64,000 nt of DNA from an uncultured Cellulomonadaceae bacterium (GCA_947495165.1 CANLXM010000003.1:186001-250000); one strand, 5' to 3'. Shown: positions 11,218 to 22,336, numbered from the stretch's first letter. The notes: generated from the letters alone by a model not told the origin. Numbers and translations: made by a program.

Positions 11218-11350
11218 GCGTCCCGCCCGCGACACGTCTGGGACGCTGGCGAGCGCGCCGCGCCGTTTATCAGTACATTCATCCCCGCGGGCACGCCCGC
11301 AGCGGAGACGCGCGCCGCCAGGCGGGCAGCCGTGCGAGGGAAGGACACTG

Positions 11351-13441
11351 ATGAGCTACGACACCGGACACCACGCGGCAGGCGGCTACCCGCCGGCCGC
11401 AGGCACGGAGACGGACGCGATCGACGTGCGCGACGTGGCGGCCGACAAGCCGTTCGCCTCCTTGACGACGCGGGACTACGTGACTGACGCCGTCGCGGCA
11501 GTGCTCCTGCTCGTCTCGCTCTCGCTCACCTGGCGCCTGCCGAGCTTCTCGCCGCAGCCCGCCTCCGACGTCGCGTGGGCGCTGCCGGTGACGCTGCTGG
11601 CGCTCGCCGCGCTCGTGCTCCCTTACCTCGCGCGGATCGGAGCGTTCCCCGGTTCCTGGTCCGTGCACACGACGCGGCGCTGGCGACTCCTGCTCACCGC
11701 GCCGTACGCGCTGGCCGTGCTGGCTCAGATCGTGCTCGACGTCATCCCCGGTGACCGTCTCGAGGGCGTCGGTGCCGCCGTCGCCGTGGGCCTCGCCGGC
11801 GCTGTGCTCGCTGCGAGCCCTCGCACGAGCGAGGTCGGCCCCCCCGAGCAGGACGCGTCCGGGGCGAACCTGGGTCGCACCCTGGCCCGGGTACTCACGT
11901 TCCTCGCCCTCGCAGGCATGCTCGGCTGGCTCGTCTACTTCATCGTCGGCTGGACGCAGCTGGCGGAGCGGGTCCAGCGGGGCCTCGGTGGTGCAGCCTG
12001 GCTCGCGCTGTCGCTCGTCGCCGTGCTGGCGCTGGTCGCCGTCGTGCTCGTCCCGCTCGTGCTGGGCGGCCTCGGCCGGGCAGTGGCGTGGCAGCGTGTG
12101 CTGATCGCCGTGGCCGTCGCTGCCGTCGTGATGTTCTTCGTCCAGGGCTCGAGCACGAACACCTTCGCGAAGTTCGAGACCATCCGCACCTGGCGTGACG
12201 GCTTCCCTGTGATCGCGACCGGCTTCGGGCTCGTCCTGCTGCCCGGTGCTGCGGCCGCGCTCGCCGCCCCCGTGGCCGCTCGGGCCCGACGCGCGGCGGA
12301 CGACGCCGGCTCGTGGTTCCGCACCGCCCGGAGCGCCCTCGTGCTGCACGCGAGCGTCACGCTGCTGCTCGCGGTCGCGACGATCGCGGCGCTCGTCGTG
12401 GTCGACGACCTCGCCGTCGCACCCCAGGTCGCGCACGCTCTCGTCCTGCTGGTCAGCGGTGCGCTGGCGCTCGTCGCCGCCTCGGCCGTGCGCAAGGACG
12501 TCGTCGAGCGCCGGGGGACCGTCCTGGTCCTCACCGTGCTCGCGGCGGTCGCCGGCATCACGGCGATGAGCCAGGTGGCCGGGAACGAGGCCATCGCGCC
12601 GATGCCCGTCAACGTGCTCTCGATCGGCTACCTGCTGATCGCGCTCGCGCTGCCGATCCTCGTGGTGCTGGCCCTGACGGTGCCGGTGGTCGTCCGCGAG
12701 TTCTTCGGCGCGCACCCGCGCGCACCGCGTGCCGACGCCCAGGGCGCCTACGAGTGGCGTCCCGCCGCCCGCCCTGCGTACGAGGGGCACGGACAGCCGC
12801 AGGGCTCGCCGCAGCAGCCCGAGCAGGGCTACGGCTACGGCGCCCCTGCCTCGACCGTCGCCGCTGCCGCCGCTCCCGCCCCGGGCTACGCCGCACCCAC
12901 CGGATACCCGGCTGCCGAGCCGACCTACCCGCCGGCCGCCGAGCCGTCCTACCCGCCGGCTTCCGGGACGTATGGCACCGAGGGATACGACGCGAACCAG
13001 TCTGACGGTGAAGTCCAGACTGGCGGCTACGGTCAGCAGGCGTCGGCTCAGGCGCCCGTGCAGCCCGTTGCTCAGGCGCCCGAGACCCAGCCGGTCACGG
13101 AGCAGGCGGAGCCGGAGCACGCGCCCGCGCACGACGACGACCTGGACCACGACACGGTCCTGAAGGTCGACCGGTCGGCGCTGCCGGCGGCCGACACCAC
13201 CGCGGTCTTCGACCCGATCGAGGAGCCGATCGCCGACGCGCCGCCGGCGCACGGGTTCACCGCGGCGCAGGCGGCCGACCCTGCGACGTCGGCCCACACC
13301 CTCGCGCAGATCGTCCAGGACGCTCCGGAGCTCCGTGCCGCCGTGGCCTCCAACCCGACGACGTACCCGGCGCTGCTCGAGTGGCTGGGCCAGCTGGGCG
13401 ACCCGGATGTGGACGCGGCCTTGAAGTCGCGCCAGGGATAG
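11351..13441 (+). CDS. Large polytopic membrane protein with C-terminal LRV-like domain
   Basis: 696 residues. About ten or eleven transmembrane segments occupy residues 50-440. A long Tyr/Gln/Pro/Ala-rich cytoplasmic tail follows (PAYEGHGQPQGSPQQPEQ, PTYPPAAEPSYPPASG), and residues about 640-692 form a compact helical domain (DPATSAHTLAQIVQDAPELR..NPTTYPALLEWLGQLGDPDV) like the variant leucine-rich-repeat module of actinobacterial membrane proteins. The start ATG has GGAAGGAC upstream; TACATT (11274-11279) in a locally AT-rich stretch is a possible -10. The downstream gene carries a homologous copy of the small domain at its N-terminus. No function is recognised; no enzyme motif is visible. 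Confidence 0.82.
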   Translation: MSYDTGHHAAGGYPPAAGTETDAIDVRDVAADKPFASLTTRDYVTDAVAAVLLLVSLSLTWRLPSFSPQPASDVAWALPVTLLALAALVLPYLARIGAFPGSWSVHTTRRWRLLLTAPYALAVLAQIVLDVIPGDRLEGVGAAVAVGLAGAVLAASPRTSEVGPPEQDASGANLGRTLARVLTFLALAGMLGWLVYFIVGWTQLAERVQRGLGGAAWLALSLVAVLALVAVVLVPLVLGGLGRAVAWQRVLIAVAVAAVVMFFVQGSSTNTFAKFETIRTWRDGFPVIATGFGLVLLPGAAAALAAPVAARARRAADDAGSWFRTARSALVLHASVTLLLAVATIAALVVVDDLAVAPQVAHALVLLVSGALALVAASAVRKDVVERRGTVLVLTVLAAVAGITAMSQVAGNEAIAPMPVNVLSIGYLLIALALPILVVLALTVPVVVREFFGAHPRAPRADAQGAYEWRPAARPAYEGHGQPQGSPQQPEQGYGYGAPASTVAAAAAPAPGYAAPTGYPAAEPTYPPAAEPSYPPASGTYGTEGYDANQSDGEVQTGGYGQQASAQAPVQPVAQAPETQPVTEQAEPEHAPAHDDDLDHDTVLKVDRSALPAADTTAVFDPIEEPIADAPPAHGFTAAQAADPATSAHTLAQIVQDAPELRAAVASNPTTYPALLEWLGQLGDPDVDAALKSRQG

Positions 13442-13448
13442 CGACATG

Positions 13449-13499
13449 ATGGGGCCCGATCTTTCACTGCGCACGACGACACCGAAGGCCGGGCCCCAT
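13449..13499. repeat. 10-bp inverted repeat spanning the start codon of the next gene
   Basis: ATGGGGCCCG (13449-13458) and its exact complement CGGGCCCCAT (13490-13499) flank 31 bp. The right arm contains the first two bases of the ATG at 13498, so in mRNA reading through from 11351 the hairpin could hide the start codon. Regulatory use is inference. Confidence 0.45.
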
Positions 13500-15201
13500 G
13501 ACTGACCCCCTTTCCCTCCAGGCGTCGGATCCCGCGACGACCGCCGAGACGCTGGCCCGGATCGCTTACGAGCGACCTGACCTGCGCCCGGCGGTCGCCG
13601 CGAACCCGGCGGCCTACCCCGAGCTCCTCACCTGGCTCGGGCAGTTCAACGACCCGGCGGTCTCGGCCGCGATCGCCGCACGGGGCGGTGCTGCTCCGAC
13701 CGCAGGGTGGGCTCCGGCCCAGCAGCCGGGCTTCACGCCGCAGGGCCAGCAGCCGACCTTCACGCCGCAGGGTCAGCCGGACACCTTCGGCCAGCCCGCC
13801 CAGGCGGGCTACGGCTTCGCCGGCACGGACCAGCCGTACGCCAGCTACGACTCAGGCACCACGCCCCCGCGCAAGTCGCGCAAGAAGGCGATCATCGCTG
13901 GGGCTGTCGCCGGCGGTGTGCTCCTGCTCGGCGGCGGCTCCGTGGCCGCCTACCAGATGTTCTTCTCGAAGCTCGGCGGAGCGGAGAGCCCCGACCAGGC
14001 CGCGGTGCGCCTCGTCGAGGGATTCGCGGACAAGGACATGGTCGCGATGTATGGCGTGCTGTCGCCCGCCGAGATCGAGCACTCCAGGACGAACCTCGAC
14101 GCCTGGCTCTCCGAGGTCGAGGACCTCGGTGGAGACGCGATCGACTACGAGGCGCTGCTCGACACCTTGAGCCTCGAGATCGAGGGCCTCGAGATCGAGG
14201 TCGAGAACATCGAGGAGGGCCTGGCCAAGGTCTACTTCACCGACGGCAGCATGACCATCGACGCGGACGAGGAGCTGCTCGCGACCGAGGTCGCCAAGGT
14301 CGCGACCGACCTCGTCGGCAACCCGATGTTCGCCGACTACCAGGGGCTCATGGGGCCCATCCCCTCTGAGGAGGAGATGAAGAGCCAGCTGCTGACCGAG
14401 CTCGAGGGCACGTTCCCCGTCACGGTCACCACCGCCGAGATGCAGGTCGCCGACGACGCCCCGTTCGTCATGGCCGTCGAGGAGGAGGGCAGCTGGTACG
14501 TCAGCCCGTACCTGACCCTCGGTGAGTACGCGATGGTCGAGTCCGACCAGGCTCGCGGCACGCTCGCCAGCATCAAGGACGCTCAGGGCTTCGACAGCCC
14601 GGAGGCCGCCGCCGTCGGCATGACCGACGCGGCCGCGGCGTTCGCGACCACCGGAGACATGTCCTCGCTCGTCAACGCCATGCCGCTGGCCGAGCGCCGG
14701 CTGCTCGCCCTCTACGTCGCGCCGTCGGCCTCGGAGTTCTCGGGCGAGGAGATGCCGTTCGAGATCACGAGCAAGGAGTTCCGCACGCGGTCCGAGGACA
14801 AGGGCGTCGCGGAGGTCGTGTTCGAGAACTTCACGATCAGCATCGACGACGGCGTCCAGCCGGGCACCGTGACGCTGAGCGAGGAGTGCCTCGCGCTCGC
14901 GCACCCGACCGTGAACGGCGAGATCTGCTACCCGGAGATGCCGCTCGTGCGTGAGCTCTCGCTCGAGGAGCTCTCCTTCATCGCGGTCGAGGAAGACGGG
15001 GGCTGGTTCCTCAGCCCGTCGGCGACGATGTCCGAGGCCTTCGCGACCCTGGGTCGCGCGGGCATGGAGATGTACGAGTCCGGCAAGCTCGAGGACCAAG
15101 CGTGGATCGACGCGCAGACGGCGGAGCTCGAGACGTACCTCACGGAGAAGCTCGGCGTCTCGATGGATGACCTCGGCATGGGGATGTCACCCTCGTTCTG
15201 A
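13498..15201 (+). CDS. LRV-domain, single-pass membrane protein with large extracytoplasmic region
   Basis: 567 residues. Residues 9-60 (DPATTAETLARIAYERPDLR..NPAAYPELLTWLGQFNDPAV) match the C-terminal module of the preceding protein almost position by position. Next come a Gln/Pro/Phe-rich linker with FTPQGQQP repeats, a basic stretch (RKSRKKA), one transmembrane helix near residues 138-160, and about 400 acidic extracytoplasmic residues with two related halves (each with a phrase like EEGSWYVSPY or EDGGWFLSPS). The architecture suggests a cytoplasmic docking module joined to an external sensor or stress domain. The ATG at 13498 has only GAAGG upstream. Function not recognised. Confidence 0.85.
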   Translation: MTDPLSLQASDPATTAETLARIAYERPDLRPAVAANPAAYPELLTWLGQFNDPAVSAAIAARGGAAPTAGWAPAQQPGFTPQGQQPTFTPQGQPDTFGQPAQAGYGFAGTDQPYASYDSGTTPPRKSRKKAIIAGAVAGGVLLLGGGSVAAYQMFFSKLGGAESPDQAAVRLVEGFADKDMVAMYGVLSPAEIEHSRTNLDAWLSEVEDLGGDAIDYEALLDTLSLEIEGLEIEVENIEEGLAKVYFTDGSMTIDADEELLATEVAKVATDLVGNPMFADYQGLMGPIPSEEEMKSQLLTELEGTFPVTVTTAEMQVADDAPFVMAVEEEGSWYVSPYLTLGEYAMVESDQARGTLASIKDAQGFDSPEAAAVGMTDAAAAFATTGDMSSLVNAMPLAERRLLALYVAPSASEFSGEEMPFEITSKEFRTRSEDKGVAEVVFENFTISIDDGVQPGTVTLSEECLALAHPTVNGEICYPEMPLVRELSLEELSFIAVEEDGGWFLSPSATMSEAFATLGRAGMEMYESGKLEDQAWIDAQTAELETYLTEKLGVSMDDLGMGMSPSF

Positions 15202-15222
15202 CGACCGGTCCGCAAGACACGG

Positions 15223-15253
15223 TTGCGGCAGGCGCTGCGCCGCCGAGTACAGT
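15223..15253 (+). promoter_or_regulatory. Promoter of the leuA leader
   Basis: TTGCGG (15223-15228) and TACAGT (15248-15253), 19 bp apart. The -10 hexamer ends 6 nt before the leader peptide GTG, so the transcript probably begins at that codon. Confidence 0.6.
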
Positions 15254-15259
15254 GCACGG

Positions 15260-15294
15260 GTGTACTCGGTAGCGCAGCGCCTGCTTCTTCTGTG

Positions 15295-15310
<16 letters not shown>
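15260..15310 (+). CDS. leuL: Leucine leader peptide (attenuator peptide) for leuA
   Basis: A 16-codon frame, GTG start to TGA, encoding MYSVAQRLLLLCRGEA with four consecutive leucine codons (CTG CTT CTT CTG). Two of these are CTT, a rare codon in this very GC-rich DNA, which would sharpen stalling when charged tRNA-Leu is scarce. It lies 83 bp before leuA on the same strand. There is no ribosome site, and the predicted transcription start coincides with the GTG, so translation is probably leaderless. Leucine leader peptides before leuA are known or predicted in other Actinobacteria; this instance is read directly from the sequence. Confidence 0.85.
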
Positions 15311-17153
<1,843 letters not shown>

Positions 17154-17216
17154 CGGCACGTCGTGGCGTGCGCGCCGCCGACGCGGAGGCGCCCGCCATG
17201 ACGGACAATAGTCCGC

Positions 17217-17969
17217 GTGGCTCTGTACCGGGACGAAGGCATCGTGCTGCGCGCCCAGAAGCTGGGCGAGGCAGACCGCATCGTCACGCTCCTGACCCGG
17301 GAGCACGGCAAGGTACGCGCGGTCGCGAAGGGTGTGCGACGCACGTCGTCCCGTTTCGGGGCGCGGCTCGAGCCCTTCATGGTGGTCGACCTCCAGCTGC
17401 ACGAGGGACGCAACCTCGACGTCGTGACACAGGCCGAGACGATCGGCTCCTACGCCCGGGCGATCAGCGAGAGCTACCCGCTGTACACGGCTGGCGCGAC
17501 GATGCTCGAGGCCGCGGACCGCCTCGTTGCGGACGAGCGCGAACCCGCGGTGCAGCAGTTCTGGCTCCTCGCCGGCGCCCTGCGCGCCCTGTCCGAGCGT
17601 CGTCAGGACGCCACGCTGCTGATGGACTCCTACCTGCTGCGCGCCCTGGCGATCGCCGGCTGGGCGCCGACGTTCACGGACTGTGGCCGGTGCGGCGAGC
17701 CCGGACCGCACCATGCCTTCTCAGTCGCCTCCGGCGGGGCGGTGTGCAGCCGGTGCCGGCCGCCCGGCTCACCCGCCCCGGCCCCGGAGACCTTCACGCT
17801 GCTCGCCGCGCTGCTCAGCGGCGAGTGGGACGTCGCCGAGGCCACGGCAGACCGGCACCGGCGCGAGGCGAGCGGTCTCGTCGCCGCCTACAGTCAGTTC
17901 CACCTCGAGCGGACCCTGCGCTCGTTGCGCATGGTCGAACGCAGCCCCCAAGCCCTGGAGCGCACCTAG
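17217..17969 (+). CDS. recO: DNA repair protein RecO
   Basis: 250-residue recombination mediator that loads RecA onto SSB-coated DNA in the RecFOR pathway. The N-terminal OB-fold reads [40 protein letters not shown] zinc finger follows, with C-x2-C pairs in CGRCGEPG and CSRCRPPG. The GTG start has no Shine-Dalgarno; a -10-like GACAAT (17204-17209) ends 7 nt upstream, suggesting a leaderless mRNA. The stop is adjacent to the uppS ATG. Confidence 0.95.
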   Translation: MALYRDEGIVLRAQKLGEADRIVTLLTREHGKVRAVAKGVRRTSSRFGARLEPFMVVDLQLHEGRNLDVVTQAETIGSYARAISESYPLYTAGATMLEAADRLVADEREPAVQQFWLLAGALRALSERRQDATLLMDSYLLRALAIAGWAPTFTDCGRCGEPGPHHAFSVASGGAVCSRCRPPGSPAPAPETFTLLAALLSGEWDVAEATADRHRREASGLVAAYSQFHLERTLRSLRMVERSPQALERT

Positions 17970-18842
17970 ATGGCCCGTCGTGCCGCCACGCCCCCGCCCG
18001 AGCGGACCGCGCCGAGCAGCCCGCCACCGCATCCGTCGGGCGAGCGCCCGCCCGCGATCCCGCCGCGGTTCGTGCCCCGGCACGTGGCGGTGGTGATGGA
18101 CGGCAACGGGCGCTGGGCGAACGAGCGTGGTCTGGCCCGCACCGAGGGCCATGCTGCGGGCGAGGCGGCCCTGCTCGACGTCGTCGCCGGGGCCATCGAC
18201 CTCGGCGTCTCGCACGTGTCGGCGTATGCCTTCTCCACCGAGAACTGGAAGCGCTCGCCCGAGGAGGTGCGCTTCCTCATGGGCTTCAGCCGCGACGTCC
18301 TGCGCCGCCAGCGCGACACCCTGGACTCGTGGGGGGTGCGCGTGCGGTGGGCGGGGCGGCGCCAGCGGCTGTGGCGCTCGGTGATCGCCGAGCTCGAGGA
18401 GGCCGAGCGCCGCACGGCCGGCAACTCCGTGTGCACGCTCACCATGTGCGTGAACTACGGCGGACGCGCGGAGATCACCGACGCGGTGCGCGAGATCGGG
18501 CGGGAGGTGGCCGCCGGCCGGCTGAACCCGGAGCGGATCACGGACCGCACGATCGAGCGCTACTTGACGGAGCCCGACGACGTCGACCTGTTCCTGCGCA
18601 CCTCGGGGGAGCAGCGCACGTCGAACTTCCTGGTGTGGCAGGCCGCGTACGCCGAGATGGTGTTCCTGCCCGAGTACTGGCCGGACGTCGACCGGCGCCA
18701 CCTGTGGCGTGCGGTCGAGACCTACGCGCGGCGGGACCGGCGCTTCGGGGGCGCCGTCGATGCCGCCGGGGCGGCCACCGTCAGGTCGGGGTCGGCCGAC
18801 GCGGGCCCCGCGGACCCGGGCGAGGCGAGCGCTCCGCGCTGA
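17970..18842 (+). CDS. uppS: Isoprenyl transferase (undecaprenyl/decaprenyl diphosphate synthase)
   Basis: 290-residue cis-prenyltransferase making the polyprenyl diphosphate carrier for cell wall synthesis. The catalytic motif [18 protein letters not shown] contains the Mg-binding Asp, and C-terminal [31 protein letters not shown] is the classic signature. About 30 Pro-rich N-terminal residues precede the domain. It follows recO without a gap. The last 121 bp overlap the 3' end of the convergent membrane protein gene on the other strand. Confidence 0.96.
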   Translation: MARRAATPPPERTAPSSPPPHPSGERPPAIPPRFVPRHVAVVMDGNGRWANERGLARTEGHAAGEAALLDVVAGAIDLGVSHVSAYAFSTENWKRSPEEVRFLMGFSRDVLRRQRDTLDSWGVRVRWAGRRQRLWRSVIAELEEAERRTAGNSVCTLTMCVNYGGRAEITDAVREIGREVAAGRLNPERITDRTIERYLTEPDDVDLFLRTSGEQRTSNFLVWQAAYAEMVFLPEYWPDVDRRHLWRAVETYARRDRRFGGAVDAAGAATVRSGSADAGPADPGEASAPR

Positions 18843-19291
18843 CGGCGGCGACGCACCAGCGCGAGAGCTCCGACGGCCCCCGCGAGCACCACGACGGCCA
18901 GCACCCACGGTGACTGTGCGGCGAGCGCGGCACCCCCGAGGACGGCGGCGAGCCCCCCGCCCATCCAGATGGCCGACCACAGGAACCAGCCGGGGACGGC
19001 CCACAGCGTGTAGGTGAGCCACGGGATCCGCAGCACGCCTGCCGCGGCGTTGACCGCCGTCTGGAAGCCGACCGTCCCGAAGGACAGGGGCACGACGGGC
19101 ATGCCGCGTCGCTGGATGGCCTCGGTGGCCCGGCGCATCGCGGGACGCGTCAGGGCGTCCTGCCAGCGGCTCTCGACCCCGCGCGCGATCCCGCGGCCCA
19201 GCCAGTACGTCATCTGGGAGCGCACCGCGGACCCGGCGACGCCCACGGCCAGCAGGACCAGCACGTGCATCCCGTCCAGCCAGGCGAACAT
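18722..19291 (-). CDS. VTT/DedA-like membrane protein
   Basis: 189 residues with about four hydrophobic stretches. The core [52 protein letters not shown] resembles the VTT (SNARE-associated/DedA) fold, in which an amphipathic re-entrant loop precedes a transmembrane helix. DedA proteins are now regarded as lipid scramblases or polyprenyl-phosphate flippases; the assignment here is by pattern only. The C-terminal 40 residues are Ala/Pro/Arg-rich and encoded antisense to the end of uppS. The ATG lies two bases beyond the zur stop (TGACATG), so it is likely the last gene of the znu transcript. Confidence 0.7.
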   Translation of the reverse strand: MFAWLDGMHVLVLLAVGVAGSAVRSQMTYWLGRGIARGVESRWQDALTRPAMRRATEAIQRRGMPVVPLSFGTVGFQTAVNAAAGVLRIPWLTYTLWAVPGWFLWSAIWMGGGLAAVLGGAALAAQSPWVLAVVVLAGAVGALALVRRRRQRGALASPGSAGPASADPDLTVAAPAASTAPPKRRSRRA

Positions 19292-19292
19292 G

Positions 19293-19691
19293 TCAGCCTG
19301 CCTGAGGCGTCCGGGCGCAGTCGGCGCACGTGCCGACGAGCTCGAGGGTGTGGTCGATGTCCGCGAACCCGTGCCCGGCGCCGACCTGCTCGGCCCACGC
19401 CTCGACGCTCGGCCCGTCGATCTCCTCGGTGCGCCCGCACGCGCGGCAGACCAGGTGGTGGTGGTGCTCGCGGCGGGAGCACTGCCGGTACAGGGCCTCG
19501 CCGTCGGCGGCCCGGAGCACGTCGACCTCGCCCTGGTCGGCGAGAGCCTGCAGAGTGCGGTACACGGTGGCCAGACCGATCGGGTCGCCGCTCGCGCGCA
19601 GGGCCTCGTGCAGCTGCTGGGCGCTGCGGAACTCGTCGGTCTGGGCGAGCACGTCGGCGATCGCCACGCGCTGGCGGGTCACGCGGGCCAT
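19293..19691 (-). CDS. zur: Fur-family zinc uptake regulator (Zur)
   Basis: 132-residue Fur superfamily repressor. The winged helix (residues 1-80: TRQRVAIADVLAQTDEFRSAQQLH..IGLATVYRTLQAL) is followed by the metal-binding region HHHHLVCRACG and a second CADC pair for the structural zinc. Position directly after znuB, and a Zur-box-like palindrome before znuA, indicate Zur rather than iron-sensing Fur. The ATG at 19691 has GAGGAG at correct spacing, whereas the GTG three bases earlier is too close to it. The start overlaps the znuB stop. Confidence 0.92.
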   Translation of the reverse strand: MARVTRQRVAIADVLAQTDEFRSAQQLHEALRASGDPIGLATVYRTLQALADQGEVDVLRAADGEALYRQCSRREHHHHLVCRACGRTEEIDGPSVEAWAEQVGAGHGFADIDHTLELVGTCADCARTPQAG

Positions 19692-20599
19692 CACCGCTCC
19701 TCGAGGACGACGTCGCTGGGCAGGTCGGGGTGGGGGTCCCGGTCAGGCGTGCGACCGCGGCGCAGCAGCGGCGCCACGAGCGCGACGAGCGCGTAGATCG
19801 CGATGGCGAGCACCACGATGACGGCGCCGGGGGAGGCCGCGAACCAGTACGTGGCTGACAGCCCGACGACGCAGATGGCGACACCCAGGCCCATCGCGAC
19901 GCGCATGGTGCGCACGAACGACGACGTCGTGAGCTGGGCGATCGCGACCGGGACGATCATGAGGGCGCTGACGAGCAGCAGGCCGACGACCCGCATCGCG
20001 ACGGTCACGGTGAGCGCCGCCATGACGGCGATCGCGATGTTGAGGGCTCGCACCGGCAGACCGGACGCGCGGGCGAACTCCTCGTCCTGCGACACCGCGA
20101 AGAGCGCCGTGCGCAGCCCGAGACCAAGTGCGAGCACCACGGCGGCGAGCACGGCGGTGACGACGAGGTCCGCCGTGGTGACCACGGAGATCGACCCGAA
20201 CAGGTACGCCATGAGGTTCGAGCTCTGCCCGCCGGCCAGCTCGATGATCAGCACGCCGCCCGCGATGCCGCCGTAGAACAGCAGGGCGAGCGCGACGTCC
20301 CCGCTGGTGCGCCCGCGCTCCCGGACGACCTCGATCGCGACCGCACCGATCACCGCGGCGACGACAGCGCCAGGGATCGCGAGCGCATCCTGCGGCACGA
20401 GCCCCATCACGGAACCGACGAGCCACCCGAGCGCGACGCCCGTCAGCGCGACATGGCCGATCCCGTCACCGAGGAGGGAGAGCTTGCGCTGCACGAGGTA
20501 GGTGCCCATGACGGGCGCGACGGCGCCGACCATCAGGGCGGCCAGCAGCCCGCGCTGCATGAGCGGGGTGCTCAGCATGTCGACGATCTCGGTCCACAT
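19691..20599 (-). CDS. znuB: Zinc ABC transporter permease ZnuB
   Basis: 302-residue ABC-3 family permease with eight or nine transmembrane helices. LVQRKLSLLGDGIGHVALTGVALGW and FAVSQDEEFARASGLPVRALNI are typical of the metal-permease family. It forms the membrane channel for zinc import with ZnuC and ZnuA. The hydrophilic C-terminal tail is Asp/Pro/His-rich. The ATG has GGGAGA upstream, two bases after the znuC stop. Zn rather than Mn is inferred from the linked zur. Confidence 0.93.
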   Translation of the reverse strand: MWTEIVDMLSTPLMQRGLLAALMVGAVAPVMGTYLVQRKLSLLGDGIGHVALTGVALGWLVGSVMGLVPQDALAIPGAVVAAVIGAVAIEVVRERGRTSGDVALALLFYGGIAGGVLIIELAGGQSSNLMAYLFGSISVVTTADLVVTAVLAAVVLALGLGLRTALFAVSQDEEFARASGLPVRALNIAIAVMAALTVTVAMRVVGLLLVSALMIVPVAIAQLTTSSFVRTMRVAMGLGVAICVVGLSATYWFAASPGAVIVVLAIAIYALVALVAPLLRRGRTPDRDPHPDLPSDVVLEER

Positions 20600-20601
20600 G
20601 G

Positions 20602-21417
20602 TCAGATCTCCCGGCTGAAGGGTTCGGGCCCCAGGGAGACGGGCGCGCGCTCGACGGCGTCCTCGTGGGCGTGCAGGTGCTCGTGGTCGGGCTCGTCGTG
20701 GCCGTGGGCGGGCGCGAGCGGCGGGCCGTCGTGGACGATCCGGCCGTGGCGCAGGACCACGGTGCGGGTGATGAGGTCGGCGAGCGGGCCCAGCTCGTGG
20801 AGGACGACCACGAGCGTCACGCCGGAGCTCACGAGCGTCCTGAGCGTCCGGGCGAAGGCCTCCTGGCTCGGCAGGTCGACGCCCGCGAGGGGCTCGTCCA
20901 GGAGGACGAGCCGTGGTCGGCGCACGAGCGCTCGGGCGATCAGCACCCGCTGCTGCTGGCCGCCCGAGAGCTCCGTGACGGCGTGGTCGCCGACGCCCGG
21001 GAGCCCGACGTCGGCCAGCGCCTGGTCGACGCGCGCGCGCCAGTCGCGGGGCCGGCGCACCTGGCGCGGACCCAGGAGCCCGGACGCGACGATCTCCCGG
21101 GCGGTGGACGGGACGCCGCCGGCCAGCGAGACGCGCTGCGGGACGTACCCGATGCTGCCCCACGGCACCCGCGGCCCGAGCGGGGCGCCGAGGATCTCGG
21201 CGCGACCGGCGGCGACGGGGACGGCTCGGACCAGGGCGCGCACGAGCGTCGACTTGCCGGATCCGTTCGCACCGAGCACGGCGACGACCTCACCGGAGCG
21301 GACGCCGAGATCGAGGTCGTGCAGGATCCGGGCACCACCGAGGTCGACGGCGAGCCCGCGCACGCGCAGCACGTCGGGGGCGTCGCCCGGCGTGCTGGCG
21401 GGGGAGGTGTCAGTCAC
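20602..21417 (-). CDS. znuC: Zinc ABC transporter ATP-binding protein ZnuC
   Basis: 271-residue ABC ATPase. Walker A is GANGSGKST, the signature is LSGGQQQR and Walker B is LVLLDEPLAGVD, with the H-loop in VVLHELG. The C-terminal 40 residues are His/Asp/Glu-rich (HGHDEPDHEHLHAHED), a possible zinc-sensing or buffering tail. The GTG start overlaps the znuA stop by 8 bp, implying tight coupling. Confidence 0.95.
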   Translation of the reverse strand: MTDTSPASTPGDAPDVLRVRGLAVDLGGARILHDLDLGVRSGEVVAVLGANGSGKSTLVRALVRAVPVAAGRAEILGAPLGPRVPWGSIGYVPQRVSLAGGVPSTAREIVASGLLGPRQVRRPRDWRARVDQALADVGLPGVGDHAVTELSGGQQQRVLIARALVRRPRLVLLDEPLAGVDLPSQEAFARTLRTLVSSGVTLVVVLHELGPLADLITRTVVLRHGRIVHDGPPLAPAHGHDEPDHEHLHAHEDAVERAPVSLGPEPFSREI

Positions 21418-22336
21418 AGTCCAGTGCCGTCCTGAGGTTCTCGAGGTTCGTCGTCACGATGCTTTCATAGTCCTGGCCCGCGTCGCGCTCCGCGGTGGTC
21501 AGCGTCTCGAGCGGGTTCAGCACGGAGGTGGAAACCCCGAGGTCGGTGGCCAGCACCTCGGTCATCTTGGCGCTCGCGCCGGCCTCGACGAAGATCGTCG
21601 ACACGTCGTTCTCCGCGACTACGTCACCGATCTCGCGCAGACGCGCGGGCGAGGCCTCGACCTCCGGGTCGAGCCCGAGGATCCCCACCTGGGTCAGGTC
21701 GAAGTCCTCGGTGACGTAGCCGAAGGCCTCGTGCGTCGTCACGACGACGTCGGCCGCGCAGGTGCGCAGCCCGGTCGTGTAGGCGTCGTCGAGCGCGGTG
21801 AGCTTGTCGGCGAGAGCCTGGGCGTTCGCCGCGTATTCGGCGGCGCCGTCGGGGTCGGCGGCCGACAGGGCCGCCGCGACGTCGCTCGCGAGCGGCAGCA
21901 GGCGCGCGGGGGAGAGCCAGAAGTGTGGGTCCGCGCCCGAGTGGTCGTGGCCCTCGTGGTCCGCGGCGTCGTCCTCGTGCACGTCGCCGCCGAGCGTCGC
22001 GTAGGGCGCTGCGTCGACCAGGTGCGCGGGGCTCGACGCCTCGACGGCCTGGTCGACGGCCTCTGTGAAGCCGGACTGGACGACGACGACGTCGGCGGCC
22101 CCGATCGACCGCACGGCGGCCGGAGCCAGCTCGAGCGAGTGCGGGTCGCCGCCGGCGGGCGTGAGCCCGGAGACCGTCACCCGGTCGCCGCCGACCTGCG
22201 CGGCGACGTACTCGAGCGGGTAGAACGACGCGAGCACCTCGACCTTGCCGTCGTCGGCTGCGGTGCCGCCGCAGGCGCTGAGGGCGAGGGTGGCGCTCAG
22301 CGCGGCGGCGACGAGGGGGAGACGCGAGGTGTTCAT
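21410..22336 (-). CDS. znuA: Zinc-binding lipoprotein ZnuA
   Basis: 308-residue cluster A-I solute-binding lipoprotein that captures Zn2+ outside the cell. The signal peptide ends LALSACGG (lipidated Cys). The mature domain begins VLASFYPLEYVAAQVGG, with conserved GGDPHSLEL supplying the first zinc histidine, and a charged His-rich loop (HEDDAADHEGHDHSGADPHFW) near residue 125. An in-frame ATG three codons upstream (22345) is an alternative start. No Shine-Dalgarno is seen; the likely transcription start falls at the initiation codon. First gene of znuA-znuC-znuB-zur. Confidence 0.94.
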   Translation of the reverse strand: MNTSRLPLVAAALSATLALSACGGTAADDGKVEVLASFYPLEYVAAQVGGDRVTVSGLTPAGGDPHSLELAPAAVRSIGAADVVVVQSGFTEAVDQAVEASSPAHLVDAAPYATLGGDVHEDDAADHEGHDHSGADPHFWLSPARLLPLASDVAAALSAADPDGAAEYAANAQALADKLTALDDAYTTGLRTCAADVVVTTHEAFGYVTEDFDLTQVGILGLDPEVEASPARLREIGDVVAENDVSTIFVEAGASAKMTEVLATDLGVSTSVLNPLETLTTAERDAGQDYESIVTTNLENLRTALDCD

